Assembly (NCBI GenBank): GCA_034432755.1
Contig: DAOUBQ010000089.1
Span: 1 to 6,479, forward strand
Source: UBA5195 sp034432755
Lineage (GTDB): Bacteria > Chloroflexota > Anaerolineae > Anaerolineales > Villigracilaceae
Direction: 5' to 3'
Length of the DNA stretch: 6,479 nucleotides
Shown: positions 1-6,473 of the stretch, one piece after another
Position numbering within the stretch: the first letter of the stretch is position 1
Layout: every line of letters starts with the position of its first letter
Position numbers and translations under genes: made by a program
Notes under the pieces: model-generated
Told to the model about the DNA's origin: nothing
The model's database searches: none
The model's input: only the letters and a program-made list of their open reading frames with translations

Positions 1-1235
1 TGTTTGGCGCATTCCCAACCTGGTGGTTTATTACTGCCTTCTATGCCAACCTGCCCTCGGTGAGCCTGGGCGTTCTGTTGGTTTCGCTGGCCGGCTTTAT
101 TTTTGCGCGTACCCGGTCTGTTAGCGGGCGAATTCCTTGGGGTTGGTTGGGTTTGCAGGTTGTTCTACTCACAGTAGCAGTGAGCGGCTACCAGTCTTTT
201 TTGTTGATGTACCTGGCGGTTGGAGTAGGAATTATTTTGACCGATTACTTATCCACTAGCCATAGGAGGCCCGGGGAATTTCGCATGGTCTTGTCGAGCC
301 TGGTACTGTTGGGCGCGGTATCCATGGTGGGGTTTGCTGCTTACCTGATTATTAATTCCCTGTTACGGGCCTTAATCCAGGTCAATCCCAGTGCTCATAT
401 CGAAAGTTTTTGGAATCTTGAAACTCTTCTTAACAGACCTCTCTATGCATTCGTGGTTTCTCTAATTACCGAGATGCGCGCTTTTTATTTTGGAACAGCA
501 CAAAAATATGGTGTTTCGCTTTTTATGACAGGAGTTATTCTTTTCTTTGTCTGGCTTACGATGGTAGCCCGTCTCGAGCTTGTGGAATGGAAAAAAGCCG
601 TAGTTTCTTTCTTACTCTGGAGCGGGCTTCTGGTTATCCCTTTTATTTTGAGTATCGTGAGCGCCAGGGAATTGCCCACCCGTTCTTTTTTTGCCATTCC
701 ATACGTCATTTGGTTAATGTCTGCGATCTTGTTGCAAAGTAATCGCGTTATAGAAAACATATTCAATGCCCTGCTTGTTTTAGCGTTGGTGGTGCAAATT
801 ATTATTGCTCAGGGGACGTATGCCGCAACGGCCTATTTCACCCAGCATCAGGACCGCATGTTAGCGTATGATTTGTTTCGCCGCATGAGTGACATTGATG
901 AAGGTTTTTCTTCTGACCAGACAATTTTGGTGGATATTTATGGCACCAAACACGCCGAGCTGATTTACCCCGACCCGTATCGCAGCACAATAGGTGTTTC
1001 CTTTTTTGGATTTGCCTGGGGGCCCAATAGCATAGTCCGCATAATTAATTTTATGAAATTAATGGGATATTCCAATATTCAGGCTGTAGAACGGGAGCAG
1101 CGGTTATCATTGACCCCTCTCTTCGAAGCAATGCCGGCCTGGCCCGCGCCCGGCTGCGTGCAAAAAATCGATGGCGTTTACTTGATTAAATTAAGCGACC
1201 TGCCCGACCCGTTGCACGCGCAGTTCAAAAAATAG
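1..1235 (+). CDS. GtrII-type membrane glucosyltransferase, 5'-truncated by the window
   Basis: This is probably a polytopic GT-C-type glucosyltransferase of the GtrII family, which moves glucose from a polyprenyl-phosphate donor onto a surface polysaccharide outside the membrane. The frame is open from base 3, so the gene begins upstream. The GTG at 60 is an internal valine codon, since the preceding 19 codons encode a hydrophobic, tryptophan-rich stretch in keeping with the rest. About 410 residues are visible. Roughly eight hydrophobic segments run to about base 830, followed by a soluble C-terminal part of about 135 residues. Family-like signs are the SGYQS motif within a membrane segment (Tyr-Gln codons at 189-194) and a C-terminal pattern of MPAWPAPG followed by a DGVYLIKLSD end. 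The stop overlaps the possible GTG start of the GT2 gene by one base, implying translational coupling. The family call rests on motif memory, so the acceptor and sugar are unknown. The gene is AT-rich compared with the right half of the window. Confidence 0.68.
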   Translation, partial: FGAFPTWWFITAFYANLPSVSLGVLLVSLAGFIFARTRSVSGRIPWGWLGLQVVLLTVAVSGYQSFLLMYLAVGVGIILTDYLSTSHRRPGEFRMVLSSLVLLGAVSMVGFAAYLIINSLLRALIQVNPSAHIESFWNLETLLNRPLYAFVVSLITEMRAFYFGTAQKYGVSLFMTGVILFFVWLTMVARLELVEWKKAVVSFLLWSGLLVIPFILSIVSARELPTRSFFAIPYVIWLMSAILLQSNRVIENIFNALLVLALVVQIIIAQGTYAATAYFTQHQDRMLAYDLFRRMSDIDEGFSSDQTILVDIYGTKHAELIYPDPYRSTIGVSFFGFAWGPNSIVRIINFMKLMGYSNIQAVEREQRLSLTPLFEAMPAWPAPGCVQKIDGVYLIKLSDLPDPLHAQFKK

Positions 1236-2215
1236 TGATGTGGAGAGAAACATTGATATTGAACCATCAGCCTGGTGAGAAAAAAACGTTCTCAATCGTT
1301 GTTCCTGTTTACTACAACGAATTGAACCTGGGCGAAACCATCCCTGAGTTGCTGTCACTTGCGGAAAAACTACCCAATTATCATCTGGAATTGGTCTGCG
1401 TAGATGACGGCTCAGGGGACAGGTCGCTGGAAATTTTGCAGGACTTTCATGCTCAGTACCCACATTCGGTCAAAGTGGTTAAACTGGCGCGTAATTTTGG
1501 CTCCATGTCTGCCATCCTGGCGGGGATGACGGTTGCCAGTGGCGATTGTATTGGCATGATTGCCGCCGATTTGCAGGACCCGCCCGAATTATTCCTGGAA
1601 ATGATTCGCCATTGGGAGCAGGGCAACAAATCAATTTTTGCGGTGCGCCAGGACCGTGAAGACCCCCTTTCTTCGAAGGCGTTTTCGTCTTTATACTATC
1701 GCCTGGTTCGCCAGTTTGCCATCCCGAACTATCCTGAAGGCGGGTTCGACTTCTTCTTGATAGACCGGCAAGTAGCCGAGGATGTGAAGAGGATACACGA
1801 GAAAAACACCAACATCATGACGCTCATTTTCTGGCTTGGGTACAAGCCGATTTTGCTGCCGTATGTGCGCCGCCAGCGTCGTAAGGGAAAATCACGCTGG
1901 ACTCTCGCCAAAAAAGTGAAACTGTTTGTGGATACTTTTGTTTCATTTTCTTTCACCCCCATTCGCATTCTTTCTGCGTTGGGGATATTGGCAATTCTGT
2001 TCTCCATGGTCTATGGCGCAGTGATTTTGCTTTCTTACTTTCTGGGCGGCATCCCTGTGCAGGGTTGGACGCCAATGATGCTGGTAGTGACCTTCTCCAC
2101 TGGTCTGCAAATGTTTATGCTCGGCGTGCTGGGCGAATACCTGTGGCGCACCCTGGATGAAGTCCGCCGCCGCCCGCCGTATGTGATTGATGAAATATTG
2201 GAAACAAAAGACTGA
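1235..2215 (+). CDS. GtrB/DPM1-like polyprenyl-phosphate glycosyltransferase (GT2)
   Basis: This is a family 2 glycosyltransferase of the bactoprenol glucosyltransferase / dolichyl-phosphate-mannose-synthase type. It transfers a hexose from a nucleotide sugar to undecaprenyl phosphate at the cytoplasmic face of the membrane. Numbering from the GTG at 1235 (326 aa), the nucleotide-binding start SIVVPVYYNE is at 20-29, VDDGS at 56-60, LARNFGS at 84-90, and the metal/donor motif ADLQDPPE at 111-118. The basic motif RRQRRKGKSRW at 212-222 is characteristic of DPM/GtrB enzymes. Two C-terminal membrane segments at about 243-270 and 279-300 follow, with a short basic tail. Length and architecture match GtrB, so the gene is complete. 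The start may be GTG 1235, which overlaps the upstream TAG, or ATG 1238. Neither has a Shine-Dalgarno sequence, so re-initiation after the GtrII-like gene is likely. Whether the donor is UDP-glucose, GDP-mannose or another sugar cannot be read from sequence. Confidence 0.93.
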   Translation: MMWRETLILNHQPGEKKTFSIVVPVYYNELNLGETIPELLSLAEKLPNYHLELVCVDDGSGDRSLEILQDFHAQYPHSVKVVKLARNFGSMSAILAGMTVASGDCIGMIAADLQDPPELFLEMIRHWEQGNKSIFAVRQDREDPLSSKAFSSLYYRLVRQFAIPNYPEGGFDFFLIDRQVAEDVKRIHEKNTNIMTLIFWLGYKPILLPYVRRQRRKGKSRWTLAKKVKLFVDTFVSFSFTPIRILSALGILAILFSMVYGAVILLSYFLGGIPVQGWTPMMLVVTFSTGLQMFMLGVLGEYLWRTLDEVRRRPPYVIDEILETKD

Positions 2216-2294
2216 GAATAAATCAACGTTCTGCAAATGATGGATGCTGCTGCGTATCTCCGTGAAAAGGCCATTGGGACGGTTGCAGGCAAAC

Positions 2295-2299
2295 AGGAG
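2295..2299 (+). promoter_or_regulatory. Ribosome binding site AGGAG deciding the start at 2309
   Basis: AGGAG lies nine bases before ATG 2309. It is the clearest Shine-Dalgarno sequence in front of any gene in the window. It argues for the shorter 498-residue form over the in-frame ATG codons at 2237 and 2240, which have only AT-rich sequence upstream. Confidence 0.6.
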
Positions 2300-2308
2300 T
2301 TTTGGTTA

Positions 2309-3805
2309 ATGAAGAAGCAAGTTAATCGCTTTTTTTTATTGTTCGTTGACCAATTGCGCAAGCCGCAAACCTGGCTGGCCGTTGGCTTTTTGGTTTTTCT
2401 GATTGTTTATGGCATAGCAACCAATCCGCGTACGCTGATGTTCGATGCACGTTATTATTGGGAACTACGCCTGGCATTTTACGATGCGAACAAACACTTT
2501 TCGCTTTTTAATTTTTCGGATGAGTTATTTCAACTGCGCGGGTACTTTTTGCCGTTACTTTTACTGGCTGCTGAATGGATAATTGATTTTTTTACGCCTG
2601 ACCGTTGGGTGGATGATTTCTCCAGTGTGGTCATCTTGAATTCTTTTTTAATGTTCTCGATGGCCTGGTGGCTGATTCCGGCCATCTTCTCCCGGCTGAC
2701 CGGGCGTAAAGGCACAACCTTGTTTCGCTTGGGGTTTGGGGCTTTGCTGGCTATTTTTTGGCACGGGCACTTATATTATCCACTGAGCGATTTGCCAGCT
2801 TTATTCTTCTTGCTGGCTGGCTTGTTGCTCGTCCTAATTGTGCTGCAAGTGCCGGTTATCGGGAAAAGTATGGCCGCAGCCTTCTTGGCAGGCGCATTTT
2901 TGATGGCTGTCTACTTGATTCGGCCAGTGTACCTGCTTGTTTTTGTTGCCACTGCTCTTGGAATCGCATTTGTTCCGGCGGCGTTGAATCTACGTCAACG
3001 CCTCCTGTCTATGTTTGCATTTTTGGTGGCCGGCGCATTGGTTCTGACCCCTCAGTATCTCATCAATCGGATTCATTATGGAATTAACTCCCCGTTTATT
3101 TCCGGTGGTTTATATTCATACCAAATAACAGTGGGTTTGCTTGTGCAGCGTTACGAAGCAAGCATCGATAAAAGCGTTTATCCCGCTGCCGGGGTACGCT
3201 TTATGGACCCGCAGGCTGAGAACCTGCTCCTCCGGGATGGCCGCAAATTCCCCTTCGATACGCGCGCGATTGGCGCGTTCGATGTGGACAGTGTTTTGCA
3301 GAATGCTTTTTCACTACAAGATATTTTCCATTTCTTTCTGAAATACCCCCTGGATCTCGCCACAATCTATTTCCGCCATCTGTTTAATGGACTGAACCTG
3401 ATTTATCCCACGACCTATATCGAAAATATTTACCGGCCTGCTCCACTTTTGATGTGGCTCAACTATACGGTGCTTTTTGGCGTCTTGTTTTTCTTCGATT
3501 CACGGCAACTGGTCTCCAAAAATCCCCCCTTGAATTCGCTGATTCTCCTGGTCTGGCTGCTTCCGGCACTGGCTGCTCTTCCCGGCGCGATGGAAGCGCG
3601 CTATTTTTTACCACTCCATGCCATGTTGCTGGCCTCGCTTGCCTGGATGCTTGATGATATGGCGGCGATTAAAATGAGAATTGAGCAGGTTGGCCGCTTT
3701 CGAACAGTAATCCTGTATGCGGTTTTTGTGTTGATGGCTTTTTCACTCTCCGGCCTGATTCTGACGACTGTGCCGCAGGCAAATTTGCTCTTGACACCTC
3801 GTTAG
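2309..3805 (+). CDS. Polytopic membrane protein, putative GT-C-fold glycosyltransferase
   Basis: This is a large hydrophobic protein (498 aa from ATG 2309) with about ten to twelve predicted membrane segments. I do not recognise it firmly. The first segment (about 22-38) is followed by an outer-loop aspartate in FDARYYW (Asp46), the place where GT-C enzymes keep a catalytic acid. Further along are RGYFLP at 77-82 and YYPLSDLPA at 156-164, a pattern often seen in GT-C-like proteins. The C-terminal third carries an EARYFLPLHA motif ahead of a membrane segment. ATG 2309 was chosen because AGGAG at 2295-2299 sits nine bases upstream. An in-frame ATG pair at 2237/2240 would add 24 residues but has no ribosome site. 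Its position behind the GT2 gene suggests it uses a polyprenyl-phosphate sugar, but this is inference. An alternative is a polymerase- or ligase-like membrane protein. Its stop overlaps the stop of the convergent gene. Confidence 0.8.
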   Translation: MKKQVNRFFLLFVDQLRKPQTWLAVGFLVFLIVYGIATNPRTLMFDARYYWELRLAFYDANKHFSLFNFSDELFQLRGYFLPLLLLAAEWIIDFFTPDRWVDDFSSVVILNSFLMFSMAWWLIPAIFSRLTGRKGTTLFRLGFGALLAIFWHGHLYYPLSDLPALFFLLAGLLLVLIVLQVPVIGKSMAAAFLAGAFLMAVYLIRPVYLLVFVATALGIAFVPAALNLRQRLLSMFAFLVAGALVLTPQYLINRIHYGINSPFISGGLYSYQITVGLLVQRYEASIDKSVYPAAGVRFMDPQAENLLLRDGRKFPFDTRAIGAFDVDSVLQNAFSLQDIFHFFLKYPLDLATIYFRHLFNGLNLIYPTTYIENIYRPAPLLMWLNYTVLFGVLFFFDSRQLVSKNPPLNSLILLVWLLPALAALPGAMEARYFLPLHAMLLASLAWMLDDMAAIKMRIEQVGRFRTVILYAVFVLMAFSLSGLILTTVPQANLLLTPR

Positions 3806-5250
3806 GGCATGGGCTGGCGTAAATCATACAAATACAGGTACACGCTCGTTCCCGGTTCGATGAACTGGCGTTTGCGCTGGCCGATTTGGTCCAGGTAGGC
3901 CAGCATCCAATCGCGCTCGTTATATTCGCCATGTTCGTAAACATGCGAAAATAAAATCCAGACTCTGCGCTGGCCCTGTAATGGGGCCAGTTCAGAGAGC
4001 AGGGCTTGCGGATCATCGGTGTGCAGCCCACCCGCGACATATTCCATGTCCGGGCGGGCGTAATAGCGAAAGGCGGGCAAGGCCCAGTAGTAAACGTAAA
4101 GCGTATCGCCCGGCTGGTGGTTGGCGTTGAGGTAGGCAAGCGTCGGGCGGATGTGTTCGGGGTATTTTGGGTTGATGAATCGCTCGGCGGAGAGCAGGAG
4201 CGGGGTGTAGAGCAAAAATCCGGCCAGAGACAATGCCAGGAGCGGGGATAAAACGCGTGGGCGCAGGGTGATGTTCCAGAGCCAGTCCACTGCTGAAGCG
4301 AGGAAAATGTAAACTAGCGGAACAAGGAAGAGCGCCATGCGGCCTGCCAGGGGATACAACTGCATCCATGAAGCGGCCCAGGCGAAAAAGAAAACCAGGA
4401 GCAGACTCGCCGCAGCCTTTTGTTGCCGCGCGAGAAGCATTGCCGCCCCCCATAGCATGACCGCTAACAGGACGGGGGCATGCGCTGTCAGCCCGGCGGG
4501 GTTGGCAAACAAGCCGGAAAGGGCAGTAAGCGGGTTGGTGCGGAAATATTCCTGCCAGTAGGTGCGCAGAAAATCGTTTTCGGAAAGTTCGCGCAGGTTG
4601 ACGAGGTAGAGAATGCCAAAGCTGACCAGCCAGCCCGCGCCCAGCGCCAGGGTGGGGAGGGGAGTGCGGCGGTTCTGAATGAGCAGGGTGAGGCCAATGG
4701 CAGCCAGGAGGAAGATGGCGGGGTGCGAGAACCAGGGGGCGAGCAGGAAGGCGGAATGATGAATGATGAACGATGAATTGCGGGGAACAGATGATGAGTG
4801 ACGCGTGAAGAGGTAGAACAACAGGACGGTGACGAAGACATCTAAGGCGTATTGTTTGACTTCAGAGGAGTAGTAAATCAGTGTGGGGCTGAGGGCAAAG
4901 AGGGCCAGGGCGATGAGCAGGCCGGGGGGGCGGAGAATCTGGCGGGCAAGGAGGTAAAAAAGCACCAGCGAGGCGCACCCCGCCAGTAACGGGAGCAGGC
5001 GTAAGGCGCGTTCCCCGTCTCCGAGCAGGGTGGCGGCAAGTTTTTCGAGCAGGAGGAAGCCGAGGGGTGCGCCCTGTTCGTAGTCCAGTTTTCCAAAAAG
5101 CCCCCAAATGTCTTTGTGGATAATGTTTAACGCCAGCATGGCTTCGTCGAGCCAGAGCGAGCGGTTGGCGAGGTATTGGCGCAGGCGCAGGATCAGGCCG
5201 AGGGCAAGCAGAACCCAGGCGGCCAGGGGGACGAGGCGGGAGGCTTTCAT
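3802..5250 (-). CDS. Family 39-type (PMT_2/RgtA-D-like) membrane glycosyltransferase
   Basis: This is a complete 482-residue GT-C integral membrane glycosyltransferase of the type annotated as glycosyltransferase family 39. These use polyprenyl-phosphate sugars to glycosylate proteins, lipids or polysaccharides on the outer face. After the first membrane segment (about 6-23) comes the hallmark SLWLDEA at 31-37, with Asp35-Glu36 as the likely catalytic/metal pair. Next are QGAPLGFLLLEKL at 59-71 and SPTLIYYSSEVKQYALD at 121-137, both typical of the family. About ten to twelve membrane segments are followed by a soluble C-terminal domain from about residue 360. The gene starts 24 bases after the isomerase stop on the same strand, which suggests one operon. 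The ribosome site is weak (AGG close to the ATG). Oddly, residues 158-166 are encoded by a heptamer tandem repeat within a loop between membrane segments. The stop codon overlaps the convergent plus-strand stop. Sugar and acceptor are unknown. Confidence 0.9.
   Translation of the reverse strand: MKASRLVPLAAWVLLALGLILRLRQYLANRSLWLDEAMLALNIIHKDIWGLFGKLDYEQGAPLGFLLLEKLAATLLGDGERALRLLPLLAGCASLVLFYLLARQILRPPGLLIALALFALSPTLIYYSSEVKQYALDVFVTVLLFYLFTRHSSSVPRNSSFIIHHSAFLLAPWFSHPAIFLLAAIGLTLLIQNRRTPLPTLALGAGWLVSFGILYLVNLRELSENDFLRTYWQEYFRTNPLTALSGLFANPAGLTAHAPVLLAVMLWGAAMLLARQQKAAASLLLVFFFAWAASWMQLYPLAGRMALFLVPLVYIFLASAVDWLWNITLRPRVLSPLLALSLAGFLLYTPLLLSAERFINPKYPEHIRPTLAYLNANHQPGDTLYVYYWALPAFRYYARPDMEYVAGGLHTDDPQALLSELAPLQGQRRVWILFSHVYEHGEYNERDWMLAYLDQIGQRKRQFIEPGTSVYLYLYDLRQPMP
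4754..4779. repeat. Heptamer tandem repeat, 3.7 copies (GAATGAT), inside a coding region
   Basis: Two GAATGAT units, one GAACGAT unit and a five-base remainder GAATT form a 26-base tract within the family 39 glycosyltransferase gene. On the coding strand it gives residues 158-166, NSSFIIHHS. The residues just before it (SSSVPR) are also low in complexity. Peptides of the SFIIHHSSF type are a recurring sign of dispersed heptamer repeats that have entered genes without breaking the frame. Confidence 0.85.
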
Positions 5251-5274
5251 GAACCTGATTTTGGTCTTCTAACG

Positions 5275-6357
5275 TCAGAAGTCGTTGGAGTCTTTTGTGT
5301 TGGAGAGCATTTCTTGCAGGTGCGCAAGGGTTTCAACTGGGGCGGGGTCGGTCTGGTAGGCAATGGCGAGGTAGTAGGCCAGGTAGTCGCCAAAGTGGAG
5401 GGCGGTGCAGATGTGGGCGAGTTTGGAATTGCCTTTCGCCATGTAAAAATCGGTGTTGGAGCCTTCGAGCATGAAGACCTGGCGGGTGAGTTCACTGCGC
5501 AGGCGGTTGCGGGGATGGTCGGAGGGGGCCAGCAGGAACATTGCCAGGGTGCGGCTTTGCAGCAGGTCGGCGGGGTTGGTGAGACCGGCCAGGGTGTTGT
5601 GGTCTGCTTCGGGCAGGAACTCGAAATTGGCGGGGGCTTTGGCGAGTTCGTTGATTTGAGTCTTCCAGCGTCGGGCGACCGGGGCCAGCGCGCCCGCGCC
5701 AAAAACTGTCACCCAACGCCCGACCAATTGACCGGCGTAACGTTTGGCGGGGTTGAGCGCGGCGGAGATTTCGGCCCGCAGGTTGGTTTGCTGTGTTTTC
5801 ATTGCTTCGACTGCTTCGGACAGGTCGGCCGAAGGGTCGGGAATCAGTCTCAGGCGGCTGAAGAGGGCCAGAAGAAGCCCAACGGAATAGCTAACGGCGG
5901 TGGGCGGCGGGCCGTGATGCGCGAATTGCCAGAGTGGGAGGCTCGCCGATTTGGCTTGTTCCGCAAGTTGCCCGCCGGTGGTGATTGCCAGCGCGGCACA
6001 GCCGCGCTGGCGGGCGGCGCTGAACGAATCGTGCGTTTCCTCGGTATTCCCGGAGTGGGACGAGGCAACGACCAGCGTTCCGGGGCCATTGGCGAAGGCC
6101 GGCAGGCCGTAATCGCGGTGGACGATGACCGGGACGGGACAGGTTTCGGCGGCGTAGGCGGCCAGTAAATCGGCGCCGATGGCCGAGCTGCCCATGCCCG
6201 AGAGGACGATTCTTTCAATGGGCGCGGCGGTGGGGGGCAGCGGCAGGCTTTGGCCGAGCTGCCAGGCTGTGGCGAGTTGTTCGGGCAGGTTGTTGATTTC
6301 CGCCAGCATATTGTGGGAGTCGATTTGGGAGAGGAGAGAGAGGTCGTCGAGGTTCAT
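5275..6357 (-). CDS. Bifunctional phosphoglucose/phosphomannose isomerase (SIS domain)
   Basis: This is a cytoplasmic sugar isomerase of 360 residues that interconverts fructose-6-P with glucose-6-P and with mannose-6-P, linking glycolysis to sugar-nucleotide supply. The N-terminal SIS domain shows GMGSSAIGAD at 54-63 and the phosphosugar loop SSHSGNTEET at 99-108. The second half carries RRWKTQINELAK at 229-240, with Glu237 in the place of the family's catalytic glutamate. LPEADHNTL at 248-256 follows, with His253 matching the histidine of the family's NHN motif. Here the usual first Asn is Asp252. The length fits the family and nothing is missing. ATG 6357 is supported because the family's N-terminal D-x-L…MLxxIxxLPEQ pattern begins immediately after it. 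No Shine-Dalgarno sequence precedes it, so a leaderless transcript is possible. The glycosyltransferase gene follows after 24 bases. It differs from classical PGI, which is a longer protein. Confidence in the family is high, while dual substrate use is inferred from the family. Confidence 0.95.
   Translation of the reverse strand: MNLDDLSLLSQIDSHNMLAEINNLPEQLATAWQLGQSLPLPPTAAPIERIVLSGMGSSAIGADLLAAYAAETCPVPVIVHRDYGLPAFANGPGTLVVASSHSGNTEETHDSFSAARQRGCAALAITTGGQLAEQAKSASLPLWQFAHHGPPPTAVSYSVGLLLALFSRLRLIPDPSADLSEAVEAMKTQQTNLRAEISAALNPAKRYAGQLVGRWVTVFGAGALAPVARRWKTQINELAKAPANFEFLPEADHNTLAGLTNPADLLQSRTLAMFLLAPSDHPRNRLRSELTRQVFMLEGSNTDFYMAKGNSKLAHICTALHFGDYLAYYLAIAYQTDPAPVETLAHLQEMLSNTKDSNDF
5987..6011. 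repeat. Perfect 11-bp inverted repeat with 3-base loop inside the isomerase gene
   Basis: GCCAGCGCGGC and its exact reverse complement flank the loop ACA, giving a very stable GC-rich hairpin in RNA from either strand. It lies within the SIS domain coding region, in the segment encoding about residues 116-124. There is no T-run on either side, so it is not an intrinsic terminator. It may be a chance result of GC-rich codons or a local pause or structure element. Confidence 0.75.
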
Positions 6358-6361
6358 CGGG

Positions 6362-6367
6362 ATTGTA
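6362..6367 (-). promoter_or_regulatory. Possible -10 element (TACAAT) for the isomerase operon
   Basis: Read on the minus strand, TACAAT matches the TATAAT consensus at five of six positions and ends four bases before the ATG at 6357. Transcription from it would begin at or next to the start codon, giving a leaderless mRNA, which fits the lack of a ribosome site. No good -35 hexamer is visible because that region is occupied by the heptamer repeat. The site is tentative. Confidence 0.25.
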
Positions 6368-6407
6368 GATTTTTGATTTTTGATTTTGGATTTTGGATTT
6401 TGGATTT
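6368..6407. repeat. Heptamer tandem repeat, 5.7 copies (GATTTTT/GATTTTG)
   Basis: Five full 7-base units, two GATTTTT then three GATTTTG, plus a five-base partial unit, form a 40-base AT-rich tract. It lies eleven bases upstream of the isomerase ATG. On the minus strand the unit reads CAAAATC/AAAAATC. Tracts like this occur as dispersed short tandem repeats in cyanobacteria and Chloroflexota, and in proteins they appear as NPKSKIQNP-type runs. Here it is intergenic and could also space or curve the promoter region. Confidence 0.9.
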
Positions 6408-6455
6408 ACCGAGGGGTCAGTGTCTCTTTCGTCCATGAACCGGAAAAATCCTTGC

Positions 6456-6473
6456 CACGAAGGACACAAAGGG
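6456..6473. repeat. Nonamer direct repeat (CACGAAGGA / CACAAAGGG)
   Basis: Two adjacent 9-base units differ at two positions. The sequence resembles a dispersed CACGAAGGACACGAAGG-type repeat that I have seen in intergenic DNA of Chloroflexota and other environmental bacteria. It ends close to the window edge, so more copies may lie to the right. Confidence 0.5.

Noticed and set aside
60..62. GTG as the start of the first gene
   Set aside because: The frame is open back to base 3, and the upstream residues continue the hydrophobic pattern. The codon is therefore internal and the gene is cut by the window edge.
2758..3654. Several short plus-strand frames inside the GT-C-like gene
   Set aside because: They are out-of-frame shadows. 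The main frame is continuous, hydrophobic and has the ribosome site.
5987..6011. The inverted repeat as an intrinsic terminator
   Set aside because: No T-run follows on either strand, and it lies inside an intact coding region.
5176..6168. Open plus-strand frame of 330 codons opposite the isomerase and the start of the family 39 gene
   Set aside because: The translation is glycine-, valine- and glutamine-rich, with no membrane segment or recognisable motif. It overlaps two well-supported genes. It is the usual antisense shadow of GC-rich codons.
6215..6469. Minus-strand frame of 84 codons across the upstream intergenic region
   Set aside because: Its middle is the translated heptamer repeat (KSKIQNQKSKI) and the rest overlaps the isomerase start in another frame. 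There is no ribosome site and no family resemblance.
6368..6473. A CRISPR array
   Set aside because: Units are 7 or 9 bases and contiguous, with no spacers of uniform length and no cas genes.
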